A stretch of DNA of 64,000 nt. Source: Brienomyrus brachyistius. Taxonomy: Eukaryota > Chordata > Actinopteri > Osteoglossiformes > Mormyridae. The position numbers and the translations under genes were made by a program. The DNA is taken from the NCBI RefSeq assembly GCF_023856365.1, contig NC_064548.1:20322461-20386460 (forward strand). The letters run 5' to 3'. The notes below the pieces were generated by a model. The model worked only from the letters and a program-made list of their open reading frames with translations, made no database searches and was not told the DNA's origin. Positions 36,916 to 49,334 of the stretch are shown here, one piece after another. Position 1 is the stretch's first letter; each line of letters starts with the position of its first letter.

Positions 36916-38372
36916 GTAGGAGGCCACACCCACTTTGGGGGCGGGTCTGTAGCACGCATAGGGCACCGGCCTCCGCAAGAGGGTGGGGGGGTCACATGCA
37001 CAGGGTACTGGCCACCACGAGGGGGTCACATGCCCAAGAAGCCCCCCACCATCTATTATTTGCACATTACTGACTCATTGGTTTGGAATGAGTGTATGTA
37101 GTTTGCCGTCAATGTGACTGAACACGTAGGGGGTTCAGTCTAAGTCCACAGGTTTTTCGGTCTGTACTGTCATGGGAAGGGGCAAACAAACAAACACAAC
37201 ATTATATCTCCAGAGCTCCATTATTTTCTCGACCTTCTGCGGCTCACTGAGGTCACTCTGGGAACCTCTGACACTTTGACCATGGGTGATGGACTCCTGC
37301 AGGATCTGACCTGTGTTACCAGCTCATCCATGCAGACTGACATGCCAGTTAACATGAACGTGCCTTTCACTGTAAGAACCGTGCTTAACGTTAGCCAGTG
37401 TTTTCTTGCTTGGTGGTCTATGATGCCTCGTTAATAGCATGTAGCCAGGCGCCCTAAAGGCCCTACGTGTGAGTCTCTGTGTTAAATACCATTCTAGTCT
37501 CTCAATATGTCAGTCCAGTGTACAATGCGGAATGTCTCCCTGTCACTTTTTAGCACCATCCCGCTCGCGCCGCATGCGAGACTGTACGTCCCCCGTAAAG
37601 GTGTCTTCGGCGCGCCAAGCAGCCGTCCAACTCTGAAATTAAGATTCCTCCTTAATTTCCGTTCTGCTCAGCGAGGTGTGACATTAAGTAGGACAATATC
37701 CAAGTCAGCTGAAAAGTCACGGCCGCTTTGTGGCTGACGTGTAATTAAAAGATAGCAATTCCGGACGCTGACTGTGACAATCATCCACAGAGCACTTTCA
37801 TTCTTCCTGAAAGATTAGTAATTACGGACGCCTTAAAAAGTTTTAATTTTCTCCCGGTGTTTTTGAGAACTCTTCACGTCCATGTGATTTCTCAAGATGG
37901 GGTAGAGTAATTAGCGGTACCGAGCGACACCTGTCGCCTGTGGCTTACATATGCGGCGCCTCAGATGGATACACACGTGTTGTTTGCTTGTTGGTGTCTC
38001 CTTATCTCAGATTCTTCTGCACCATTTACCTCAGGAGCTGCACTCACTATAACAGCTTGTTACACATTCACAGGTCGAGAATCTGTTTTCACATCTCCAC
38101 TCTAAGGGTCTAGTCCACCCTTAGAAGGCGTTGAAAGTTCAGTGCTTCATTAATACTAACGACTATCTGGCTGCATTGCTGTATAAAGGCATCGCTGACT
38201 CAGGTGGTCAAATACAGCACAATAACTTTCCCTGTAGCAGTAATAGAGCTAAACTATTAGTCTCGATACTATTTTGTCTGTTGGTCATCATTTTTTTTTT
38301 TTCATGGCTTATTGTCAGAGGTGTTTTTAGTGCCGAATCCATCTGCCGCTGGCCAATGTGTGTGTCTATATG

Positions 38373-38536
38373 CAGAGCTGGAGATTTCAGGCCAGAGAGT
38401 ATAAATCCAAACCAGGATTTTATTTCAACCAACCAGTTGAGTACTCTGTGGCTGTGACTCTTTATACTCAACTAGTTGGTTGAAACAAAATCTTGGTCTG
38501 GATTTGTACTCTCTGGACCTGAAATCTCCACCTCTG
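38373..38536. mobile_element. hAT-type foldback MITE, copy 3
   Basis: A 164-bp copy, cagagctgg to ccacctctg, whose two arms pair over most of their length (ccaaccagttga against the inverted caactagttgg region). Flanking octamers tctatatg and tttacatg match at 6 of 8 positions. Confidence 0.8.
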
Positions 38537-41500
38537 TTTACATGAAATCTCAGTGATATAGGAAATATAGGGAGCTGTGATAATTCTTTCTGCTCTAACT
38601 GTATCATTAGCCTTTTGTACTTTTATTAGATTCCTGAGTGTAAGTCACCTACTCCCAGCATGTTTGCTGACTGTCCCTGTTAATAGGTTTGCTTAAGTTG
38701 ACACATTTGTAATATTCTGCTCTGTTAATGCCTTGGATTCACTCATCTGATGTTAAAGTGAGAAGTTCACTTTGAAATACGTATTTGAAATCACATATAT
38801 ACTTGAATATATTAGATTGCAAGAAGAGGTGTTTCCCTTTATTGATCAATCATCTGTCCTGAACTTTTGAATGTTTTCGGCTTTTGGCTAACTTGAGCGT
38901 ATCTTATTTTGTGCAGTATAATGCCCATAAAACGAGTACTTTATGAGTACTCTTTGTACTGGTTTTGTTTGAGTACTCAGATTTCCTCTCACAGTCCAAA
39001 TGGCATTTAGTGGACGGGAGACTAAACTGCCTGAAGTATGTGTGTCAATTAAAAATGATCAGGACATCGCCTTACTGAAGCTTGGCCCATATGCACTCAG
39101 TCATTCTGCTAGTAGATCCAAACACGTAGTTCTTTTCCGTCAACAGGACCTGAACGGCATGCTTACCCACCATTGCTGTCTAATTAATAAGCTCTCCGAG
39201 CAGTCAGATAGCACTACTGCCTTTCTGTGTCCAACTTGCATGCAGTACAGGCTTTGTAAAAAGGAAGAAAAGTGTTTAGGCATTTGGTTCCCAGGGAGAC
39301 GGTGTCTGTGAAAGCTCACTCGACTTCGCGGGTGACGTGAGGGTGAGAGGCCCGCTGGTCTGCATGACGGATGCCGCGTGCACGTTCCTGCAGATGGGCC
39401 AGGATGATGCTCTCCTCCTCCAGGGGGGGTCCAGTGTGACTGTGCGGATCTAGAATACCTGCCATTCTGCGTGCGGTAGACTTCGTCTTCTTAACATGGA
39501 TGCTCCGTGGGGGGGTGGGGGGGGGACACAGCAGCCTTATAATTCCTAAAGGTTTAGTATACTAAATCCATCCATCTTCCATGCCAGGTTTCCTGGACGG
39601 GGGATGGGGAATTCTATTAATTGAATTGTATTCATTAATTGTTTCATTTCAGCTTTAAATCCAGTCTAGTGCTGGCTATGTGCTGTGTACGGTGTCAAGC
39701 TTCTGGGCGAGTAATGAGAATGGCTTCCTCCAGAGAGATAACGAGTGTCTAATTAAGCACGATCTAAGTGGTCTTGAGCAATCCTGTCGGAGGTGACGTA
39801 AGCCGAGCTCGTCGGATGCTTCTGGAATCGAGTCCGTGGAAAGCCCCCCAAGATTCCCTGAGGGTGGGGCTGCATGAGGAGCAGCAGTGCAGCCTCACTG
39901 CACCCCAGCTGCCCGCAGAGGCCGGGCATGCCTGCCTTCGCCTTCGCGCCAGACGCGTCCCAGTGTGAACCTCGCTCATTCCCACCAAATGGGCCGAGGG
40001 CTGTGTGACTTGCTGCTGCTTCAGGATTCGTCTGCAGGGCAGCCATGTCACGCTGAAGATGGGCGGGAAGCTGTCAGCCTGTGCAGAGCCAAGCAGCATT
40101 TTACCCTAATTCTGCCCCCTGCTGGGATCCATGTGGCACTGACAACTGGATCCAGGGGAAATTTATTTTGGATTTTTTTCTCCAATTTTACACTTAAAGG
40201 GGGTTATTACTGGCTATCCTTCTCCATCTGACGGAGAAGTGGATTGTGTTACTGACAGATTTGCAGACTCCTTGCTAAAAGACACACTGTTTGTGAAATA
40301 GCTTATGAGGAATATGAACTGGCCTGTGCTGGCGATGAAGATGAGGTATTTTATTATTTTTTTTTTTTTGGTGCATCGCATTTAATGCAGGAGATACCTG
40401 CACAGAAATGGAAACTCGTGTATATGTCGGTCGAACTGTGCAGCATTTTCAAATTCCTGATTTTCACAAACCTTGTAGCAATGCCATCCCCCCCCCCCCC
40501 CCCCCACCGGAGACAACTCCCGTCCGTCCGTCTTGGCCGACATGCTCCTGTCCCAGCTGAGTGAAACACACCCCTTGGCTCCCTCCCTCTGTGCCAGCAC
40601 TTCACACCCCCCCCAGCCAAAGCGCTATAATTGGGCCAGTGCCTCACTGTCAGCTGCGGAGTCTGTTTATCAGCTACCGGGGCCCTCAAATCTCCCTCCG
40701 TGTCCTGTGGAGTGGGCCAGTCCCTCGTGCTCGGGTACCGCCTGGCTTCCGGGCGGCCGGGGGCTGTTGCCTGTGCTCTCCACCTCGTTCCCGTGAACCT
40801 CCTGCTCTGCTCACATTTCCCAGCCTTATTATTAGTCAGAAGGCGGCAGCCCGGTGCCCTTTGCATCTCTGAATATTTAACTGTCAGGTAGCTGAAGGTC
40901 AGTAATTAGCACCGCCACGCTTGCCAGTAGCCATAAACATCCATTAGATCAGGAAAAGTCCCGTTGAAGTTGGACACCTTGACGATGCGTGTTTATGTTT
41001 CATTTGGGGTCCGCATGGTTGGGTTTGGCCCAAAGGTGCCGATCGTTGAGGGCGTCTCTGATTAAGCCGACCCGGAAATGATGCGGGGATCCCTGTTGGA
41101 TTTGGCAACTGCGAAGTCACAGCCTAAACCTCAGAGGTCCTGTGCTGTAATGTTGGAGCTGAAATGTCTAGTTGTAATGTCTTTTTCGATTGCCGCAAAT
41201 TCAAAAAAGTTTCTGACGCAAGACGTCATTTAAAAAATACATTTACAGAGGAAATGAGTCTGTTTTTCTTGTAAAGAGGGCATCGTCTGTCATTTGTTCA
41301 TTAATCCTAAATAGTCATCATTGTAACTCCTGTTGTCGGGGTACTAAGTGACTCTGATGGTAATTAAGAGCCCCTCCCCCCGGGGCCCGTTTTGAGTGCA
41401 GACTGCTGAGCAGATTAAGCAGACTTGTTTGCTGCCACCTTTGGGAGTCCTAACGGGGTCTAAATTAAACGACCTTTCCGAAGGAGGCCGTCCACGGAGT

Positions 41501-41741
41501 GAGCCGTGAGCCATTGACGGCTGTGGCATCCGCCACGGTGACACTGGGGGGTGAAGTATGGATCTGCTGTGTCTGCTGTTTGGGGACAGGGGCTGAATAA
41601 TGTGCTTGGGAAGTTACTGCAGGAATTCTGGGAAAAAGCTCTTCAAGAGCGTGGGCTCAACTTAATGATAATAATGCTACTTTATTTTGTAATTTTGCTT
41701 CTCTTCTCATATCCCATCTTACCCTCCTTTTGAAACACACT

Positions 41742-41982
41742 CGTCTAAATGGGGACCTTCCGGTCATTTCTATGGGAAAAACCCTAATCCCAATCACAAC
41801 ACCCTTAACCCCCACCCAGCCGTAACCTTAACCATAACTAACCAAACAAAATATAAGACTTTTGGATTCACAGATTTTTATAAAATTGAGGTTATCCAAA
41901 TGGGGATCTGAAATATGTCACCAAAGGTAAGGACGTTTTGGGATTTACCACACTTATGTCCCCAAATATGATCTATGCAACC
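41742..41982 (-). repeat. GTGGGGACC interspersed repeat, copy 3 (reversed)
   Basis: Reverse-complement relative of copies 1 and 2: on the + strand it reads aatggggacc near its left end, then taaccataactaaccaaaca and tttataaaattgag, and runs into a CA microsatellite (41983-42009) at the end equivalent to the TG side of the other copies. Confidence 0.7.
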
Positions 41983-42009
41983 CCACACACACACACACAC
42001 ACACACACA
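41983..42009. repeat. CA microsatellite
   Basis: About 13 CA dinucleotides at the border of GTGGGGACC repeat copy 3. Confidence 0.9.
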
Positions 42010-43708
42010 GAGGGTCAGACCATTTATTGGGTGCCCCTATCTCATTTTTGGAGGTTGAGGCCCAGTGGACATGGGACTATTCTGCCAGGGATGGGATTTG
42101 AACCAGTAAGCTTCTGAATGCAGGTATAGAGGCCTGACCTGCTGAGTTTATCTTCAGAGCCGATGAGCAAAGGGGCCTTTTGCCCACATAACTGCGTGAC
42201 ATTAACACGCAGCCCCCACGGCAGTGTCTCATGGGGAGCGTAGCCCGTCCCCGGAGGCGTGCAAGCTGGGCCCAGCCTGGGAGGTGGGACACGGGGGTGT
42301 AGTTATTGTGCAATGTGTCGGAACAGCATGATGCGGCGTAGGATCTCCACGAGGCGGGCACGCATTGTTCCTGTAGCGTTTGCTCCAGCTTCAGATCCCC
42401 GTGGATTTCGGCGAGCCGAAGCGGAATTGGCTTAGCATCACTTAATTACATTCAGCCTTGGCCGGTCTGGCGAGCCGCAGGTGGAAATCGCAGGCACGCC
42501 TCGGAGAAAAACAGAGCGGCTTCTGTGAGGTTGCTCTGTTTAAAGTCGAGCTGCGGATGCTTTGGAGGTGGGGGAGGCGTTTGGTTTGGGAGGCTGTAAT
42601 TCAGAGACTGTGCAGCTTTTATAATGCCCCCCCCCACCTAATAGCGTATGGGACACATGCATCCAGACCTCCTGGAACCCACTGGCCCAGCCATACCGTG
42701 CGTATCCTGGGCTGCAGAGACCCAGACTAAACCCCTTAAGAGGATGAAGGGCTTACTCCATGCTTTAGCTATTAGTGGGCAGGGTAATTGTGTGCTTTTA
42801 GAGCAAGTGGGTTAGTTTTTAAGGAAAATTCCGGTATAATGGACCTCTGAACGTGCTGAATCACTGTAGTGTATTTGTGAGCGGGTCGCAGATAAGCCGG
42901 ATGGAGCGGCTCCGTCGGGTGGCGGTAATTCCTTTGGCACGACTAACCCATGGACCTACCTCACGCGGCCGATTGTCCTGCTCTCTGTTCCTGGGGTCTT
43001 CTGATTTTTAACAGCCATACCGCTAAAATTGATTTGTATGGCCCTGTTGGGAGGGTAACTTAATGGTAATGTGGCCCCTGACTGAGCGAGATGGCGGCCG
43101 GGGCCATTATGTGGGGGGCTGAGCCAGGCAGGGGGCACGCTCTCTGCCGAGGGGGACCACAAGGTACCCGCTGTGCCTGCCAGCTGCGGTCTGGCACATG
43201 TCAGTCAGGGCTCTTCCCTCGTCTTCAGCCAGTTTGGCGCCGTATGAAGGTTGGGCCCCCGTTAAGGTTTAAACGTGCTCTGTTGCGCCTCAAGTCCCGC
43301 ATAGGCGACGTCTTACTAATGCGATTAGCGTTGCGTACTACTGTATGCGTGTCACTTCCGATTCATACACTTTACAGTGGCTTCTTGGTACGGGTAAGGT
43401 CACCTCCGAGAAAGCGTTTGTTACGGATGAGCTGACAGACGCTTCCTGCAAGCAGCCTGTGGGTTGAGTTTCTTCTTTTAGTCTTTCACTTAAAAAAAAA
43501 AAGAAATGGAAAAAAATATAGCTTTGTCAGGCAGGGAACGAATCGTTCCCAAGAGAAAAGGGAAAAGTACAGATGTTTGGGACGCGCTGCCTTCCCCTTA
43601 GTCACAGCTTCCTGTTGGATTAACGATTATGCTCATCGCATAATGGAAGCGCTTCTCAAAAGGAGCATGTTACAGAGAGAAGTCCAGCCGCCTACTGCAC
43701 AAGAAGCA

Positions 43709-43834
43709 GGGTTTGGGGCGAGGCCCGGTGACCCTGGCAGGGTTTGGGGAGAGGCCCAGTGATGTCATGAGGATTTGGGACAAGGTCCTGTGAGCCCAGC
43801 AGAGTTTGGGGTGAGGCTCAGTGACCCCACCAGG
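43709..43834. repeat. 31-bp tandem repeat, 4 units
   Basis: Four diverged units of about 31 bp: gggtttggggcgaggcccgg, gggtttggggagaggcccag, ggatttgggacaaggtcctg and gagtttggggtgaggctcag, each followed by a tgaccc-type end. Directly upstream of a different 33-bp array. Confidence 0.75.
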
Positions 43835-43838
43835 GTTC

Positions 43839-44098
43839 ATGTCTGACCCAGCACAGTCCGGGGGGATCGCCATGTCTGACCCAGCACAGTCCGGGGGGAT
43901 CGCCATGTCTGACCCAGCACAGTCCGGGGGGATCGCCATGCCTGACCCAGCACAGTCCGGGGGGATCGCCATGTCTGACCCAGCACAGTCCGGGGGGACC
44001 TCCATGTCTGACCCAGCACAGTCCGGGGGGACCTCCATGTCTGACCCAGCACAGTCCGGGGGTAGACATGGACCTCCATGTCTGACCCAGGATAGCTC
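43839..44098. repeat. 33-bp tandem repeat, about 8 units
   Basis: The unit atgtctgacccagcacagtc plus cggggggatcgcc repeats every 33 bp from 43839 to 44037, with a last copy at 44078 after an extra 8 bases. The period is a multiple of three, so + strand frames read MSDPAQSGGIA repeatedly and three minus-strand frames are open too. No splice site or start context supports coding. Confidence 0.95.
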
Positions 44099-45294
44099 GG
44101 TGGTACCATCCCGGTTATGACCATTGGAACGCTGGGGTCGCTCGTAACATTGAAGACCCCCTTGTCCTCAGGTACTCAGAGACAGAGATGGGAGAGGGCA
44201 GTGTGGGGAATGCATCTTGTGGCAGTGGGAGGTTGTATTGGGGTGGCCTGTGTGGTGGGGCCTTAATTACGACACAAGAGCAGGCTGCTGTGCTTTCGGG
44301 GCAGTGGTGTGCATGCGAATTATCTCACGCAGGTAACTGAATGTGGGTGTTTCTGTGGGTGGGGCTTTAATGACTTTTGGGGGGGGTTGGAGTTTGAGGA
44401 ACGCCCAGCGTAGGTGTGCAGCAGGGATTTGAAAACCAGGATGACAGCTAGTCGAAGGCGGAGCTTAAAGGTGCTTAACTACAGTTTGTTTACCGTCACA
44501 CTCATAACAAATGTTATTTTCTGTGCTGACTCTACGAACACATCAGTGTTTATCTGTACTGTAGAGATTCTGTGTGTAAAATGTTAATATGCAGGACACA
44601 CGTGCATTAGAGATTTAAATGGTAAGTGTTAGAGGGGTTTTGTCATTCCTGCAAGCCAGTTTCAGTTCTTTGCGTTTTTAAAGTGCTCTTCAAATCAATC
44701 ATCATTATTTTTATGTGCATATCTTACAGTAATGGAAGGAAGTATGTCTTAAAAAAAAAAAAAAAGCATTGTTCCAGAAAGTGAAAAGCATGCCATTTCT
44801 GCTTACTGTAAATAGTCTCCCATTTTTCATTTCAGGCAATTTCAGTGGTAAACAGCCTCAGAAATGTTTTAGAATTGAGGCTCAGCGCACCATCAAAATG
44901 AGATTATTTGGGAGTAATTGTCCCTGACAATCCTATTTGCAAGGTTCCACTACATAAATCACAGAAGAAACACGGTCAAAATTAATTGAAATTTTGCCCC
45001 CGTTTAAAGCCGACGCTAATTAAAAAAAGGTATTTTTTCATCCTGACTGTGCCGAGTTGCCGCGGTGAAGTCAGTCCAAATAAAGGCATCAGAAATGCGG
45101 TGTCTCGCTTATTCGATTCTGGGCCTCCTCCTCCCCCCCCCCCACAAAAAAAAAAATCTACGTGAGCTTTGAATAAAGTCTCTGTGAAATTGATGCAAAA
45201 TTAGGTCTTTTGGGGTTATGAGTAAAAGCCCGGTCTGGGGGGTTGAATTAATGTTCGCTTTGTCTCCCCTGGCTGTTTTCCCATGTGTCTGTAG

Positions 45295-45385
45295 GATGGA
45301 AGAAACAGTGAGGACACTGCTGCAGAGCCAGGGAGTGCTGGATCACAGGGCGGTGGACACTGTGGACATCATCAAGGCCTACAAG
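45295..45385 (+). CDS. nckap5: nckap5 exon D
   Basis: 91-nt exon after acceptor gtctgtag, ending at tacaag|gtaaga. One base completes the split Arg codon, then 30 codons read MEETVRTLLQSQGVLDHRAV followed by DTVDIIKAYK. The MEETVR-LLQSQG core is conserved in NCKAP5. The second half (VLDHRAVDTVDIIKAYK) is more divergent, matching a variable stretch of the family. It ends in phase 0 and reads directly into EKLSEE of the next exon. The coiled coil probably continues through the first half and weakens towards the end. Confidence 0.95.
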
Positions 45386-45928
45386 GTAAGAGGGCCTCTC
45401 TGTTACGAAGGGCCTTTCCTGCTGCATTACTCATGACTGCCACCTAAGTTTATAGGTGCTATTTTCCAGCAATACCCTCAGGAATATAAAGTACCTATTT
45501 TCTTTAAGGGATCAGACAGGGTTTTCTGTGTTGTTCATTCTCTCTGCAGAATCTGCTGTGAACCGTGATTTTGAGCCAATTAGTTGGTCGCACTGATGTC
45601 CGTGATCAGTTGAGGTTTATGGTTTTCTTCACCGTTATTCTCTCCTGGGGTCCATAACTCTCACCTCCTATTGATGAGTCCAGCCCCCAATCCGCCCTGC
45701 TCCTCTGGAGCGGAATCTCACTTTTAGTACTGCGTATGTGTCCAGGAGAAATGCAGAATTATCACCCCTGAGGACTGGAGGATGTATATTAGCCTGATTT
45801 CTGCCCAAAACTCCAGATGAGATGATTTTCAATACGAACAGTCGCAAGGAGTAGAGAACGGCTTAAGTCTAACTGGTTTTCAGCACCCAGGACTGGAACC
45901 TTAAAATGAAGGCCAGCATACACCAGAG

Positions 45929-46220
45929 AACGCGGTGGTGCAGTGGTTAACACTGCTGCCTCACACCTCTGGAACAGGGGTTCGAGTCTCCAGCATGGCT
46001 CTGTGTGCGGAGTTTGCATGTTCTCCCCATGTCGTTGTGGGGTTTTATCCCGGTTCTCCAGCCCCCCCAAATTGCCCATAGGTGTGCACGTGTGAGTGTT
46101 CTCTGATGGGCTGGTACCCCATCTTGGGTTGTTCTCTGCCATGTACCTCTAGGCTTTGGACCCCCCCCACAACCCTGAATAGGACAAGCAGGTTCAGAAA
46201 ATGGATGGATGGATGGATGA
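45929..46220 (+). mobile_element. tRNA-derived SINE, copy 1
   Basis: Has an A-box-like tggtgcagtggttaacact, a B-box-like ggttcgagtct, the body ggagtttgcatgttctcccc, and a tail of ggat repeats (about 46200-46220). Same family as 53576-53920. A middle portion is shortened. No clear TSD was found. Confidence 0.8.
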
Positions 46221-47458
46221 ATCAACCAGTTGATTCAATGTAAGAATAGCAACGAGCACAGAGGCAGCCAGAGGTGTGGATCTGTTTAAGACCCCGTGAC
46301 CCGCTGTTCACTACGCGGTTAATGATACAGACTTAAAATATGACCTGAGAGTCTGTTATCTAGTCTACCATCAAACTAATTGAAGCCGCTATTTTACTCT
46401 CAACCCAAATGCAAACAGCGGCACTGGTTTCTATGGTAACACTGTCTGCCACATCCCCCCAAAGAGTGTTTTTGTTTTATTTTTGCTAGAGACGGTGGGT
46501 GTGAGTGTGCATGTAGTGCTTGCCTTGACACACGGGCCAACAGAGGCACCGTTATTAAGTAAAATAAACAAAAGTCTGCTGTTAGTCACCTACCGAGTCT
46601 GATGAAGAAGCAGAATATAGGTTAATTAAGCTAATGATGAAGGGCAGGCTCATTCGCTGCCGCCGTGTGCCTGAGCCTCGCGACGAGCTGCACTTTGCAG
46701 CTTTTGCATGTTCTGAGTTACGCCAGGCGTCCCCACTGAGGTCACTCAGATGGATAAGGTGTCACTGTTTCTGTGTGGCCTGCTGACAGGCCCTTTATAA
46801 ACCCCTCAGCCGTGCATAACTGCATAATGCATTTCCAGGCTGTACTGAGGAATACCTCTATCGGGCAGTGAATTAATCCTGAGTTTACCGTTATACTCGC
46901 CAGCGCAGGTACTGGGAGAAATGTTGCTTGTTCACATCTATAATGGGCTATATTTCTGTACATAGAAATTAATGCAGCGAATTCCTAATGCATATTTGAT
47001 TAGCAGAAATATCACAGAGCCTTTTAAAACAGCCCCTGGATATAACTGCAGTCCACGAGTGTCACCGTGGGCACACACGCACGTGGGTGGTGCACCGGCT
47101 GATAGCCATAATTACTGAAATGACGGCTTTCAGGCAAGAAAATGCCTGGGCATTAATCAGCTTGAGTGGATTTTGGTGAGCTGAGTTCAGCTGGGGGCGG
47201 GCGGGGGGGGGGGGGGGGGGACGGTGTTCTATGACGGCACCGATCCACGCACACGGGGGCACTGGCACGTCAGCAATCCCACACACACGCAGGCGCCATG
47301 CATGAGGTGTGTTTGACATGCGGGGCTCAGGCAGAAGCCACACACCGCATACACACGAGGCCGCATGTCTCCGTACATGGCTGCTGTGTCTCCTGGTGAC
47401 TGAAGTATGTCGGCAATCTTTTCTGTTTCTTTGCCCTAGAGACCACTGTGGTGCAGTG

Positions 47459-47765
47459 CATCTCTCTCTCTCTCTCTCTCTGTCTCTGCCTCTCTTTTTC
47501 TCTCTCCCTGTGTCTATCTTTCTCTGCCTTCTTTTTTCTCTCTTTCTCTGTCTCTCTCCCCCTCTTCTCTCTCCCTCCTTCTGTCTCTCTGTCTTTCCCT
47601 CGTCTTTCTTTCCCCGCCTTGCTCTCAGTCTCTTCCTTCAGTCTTTCTCTTTCTTCCCCTCTCTCTGTTTATTCTGCCTCTCTCTGTGTTTCCCAGTTTC
47701 CGCATCTTTGTCTTTCTCTCTCTGTCTCTCCTTTGTCCCTCCCCCTCTGTCTCTCGGTCTCTCTT
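47459..47765. repeat. TC-rich low-complexity tract
   Basis: Begins with an almost pure (TC)n run (47459-47481) and degenerates into tctctgtctctt-type sequence. The Ser/Leu/Phe-rich open frames across it are composition artefacts. Confidence 0.9.
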
Positions 47766-49184
47766 CCTCCACCTTAGTCCCTCGGAGCTGTGAGACAGGG
47801 CCGGGGTGACATACAGAGTCCCCCCCCCCCTTCTCAGGCAGAGATGCTTTGGCTGAACAGGGGAAATAACTGCACAGAAGGAGATTAGCGCTCTTGGATT
47901 TGGCACCAAACTCGTATCCGTGTTACAGGGGACAAACAAAAGCACTGCAGTTTGAACACTTTGTGGAGAGCGAGTGGCAGTTGGAGCTAATTAGTACGAA
48001 TAGCTCTGGACCGTCCCTCCCGAGATGGTCGGCCCTTAGCACAGGATGCTGTAAATGACCCGTGGCGTCTAAGTTGTGGAGGAAGGCATTGCCTTTCCAC
48101 TTTAAGGCGAATCATATGACGTCTAGTATCAAGAGAGGCTTCCTTCATTGTGCCTGATGCGGTTCTATGAGGTTCAGCTCATCCATCATCGTTGCTGGTT
48201 GGGGGAGACGCGTTACTATGAAGGCCATCATCAGAGTTGACGGCCAGCCATCTGCCTGCATACAGGGGAAACCTCGTGGTGATGGAGCCTCCAAACTGGG
48301 CCGGGAGATCCCCCAGCTCCTGTCTGTGGTCCAGCTCTGCCAGTGTCCCAGCCTGTCCTTGTCCTGTTCATCTCCTAAGTGTCCTATCTGCCAGCTGTCC
48401 TGATATGGTGGCCATATGGACCTGCACGATGTACCGTAACCTTTGACCCCTCAGAAGACAATCTGATTGGCTGTAATTGCTGTATTTTCCAAATTGTCCT
48501 TAATTGTAGTTTTCATCTCAACTGTGGTATCACCTGTACAAATGATCATGTCGGGCATATGTCAGATAGAGCACCTTTCCAAATTGCACATTGAATCTGC
48601 ACCTTCTGGCTTCTGTGGCTTTGTCTTGCCGCTTGCTTTAAATGGCTTTAATCCCCACCCATGTACCGGCTATACTTAGCATCTGCATGGCAACCGCGGT
48701 GAGCTTCTGGCAATTTGCTACCTTTTGAGCAGCGTCCGTGTCCGTCTGCTCATTCTGTGACAAGTAGGCATGAACGCGTTCTGCCTTTTGAGCGTGTTGT
48801 CGGTACCGGCTGGCGAATGTGGCGACGATGAACGACAGGCCTGCTGCTTGCCTGCAGCCCGTAACCGCCAGCAGCAGGGAGCCGCTGTCTGCTGATCGCC
48901 ACGTAGCCTCGCAGATCGCTTGCCATCGGCTGTGGTGTTTTGAGATCTTGATTAGCCTCAGTGGGTCTGCGCTTTTGGTTCAATGAAACCGCAAATCAGT
49001 TTATAAACCGCATTTTTTAAACTATCCCAGAAACTCTTAAACCTCTTTCGTTCTCTGAGAACCTCCTGTGGTGTGGATGGATTGTCAAGGTCACATCATC
49101 CGACAGTGCCTTCCGCTAGGGGGCGACAGTGAGCATTCCACATTTTGCGTAGTATTGAATCTGTTGCCCTCCCCACGTTCCCAG

Positions 49185-49334
49185 GAGAAACTGTCGGAGG
49201 AAACTCAGAAGCAGAAGGAGAGCTTGGAAGAGGCCCGACCAACAGAGGTGCCTAACATGCATGGAGATACTAATGCCGCAGATGAGAGCTGCGAGCAGAC
49301 CAGGCTTCTCCTGGAGCGCCTACAGGTCCTGGAG
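49185..49334 (+). CDS. nckap5: nckap5 exon E
   Basis: 150-nt (50-codon) phase 0-0 exon between acceptor cgttcccag and donor gtaacc. It starts EKLSEETQKQKESLEEARPT, crosses a divergent acidic linker (about codons 17-36 of the exon, including NMHGDTNAADESCEQ), and ends TRLLLERLQVLE. The two ends match the conserved EKLSEEE..KE.LE and TKLLLERLKALE blocks of NCKAP5, while the middle is lineage-specific. The exon lies at the end of a 3.8-kb intron. The end LQVLE joins AENSAL in the next exon, recreating the L-ALEAENSALALENENQ signature shared by NCKAP5 and NCKAP5L. Confidence 0.95.

Larger units (their letters stand above)
36916..45294 (+). other. nckap5 intron 3
   Basis: An 8.4-kb GT-AG intron. 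It carries the third hAT MITE (38373-38536), a reversed GTGGGGACC repeat ending at a CA microsatellite (41742-42009), and the 31-bp and 33-bp arrays at 43709-44098. The stretches 36920-38360, 38540-41740 and 44100-45290 contain no supported gene. C/G homopolymer runs occur near 39510, 40487-40505 and 45133. Confidence 0.8.
45386..49184 (+). other. nckap5 intron 4
   Basis: A 3.8-kb GT-AG intron. It contains a tRNA-derived SINE (45929-46220), a G-run at about 47200-47220, and a TC-rich tract (47459-47765) that generates spurious Ser/Leu-rich open frames. Nothing else was recognised. Confidence 0.8.
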
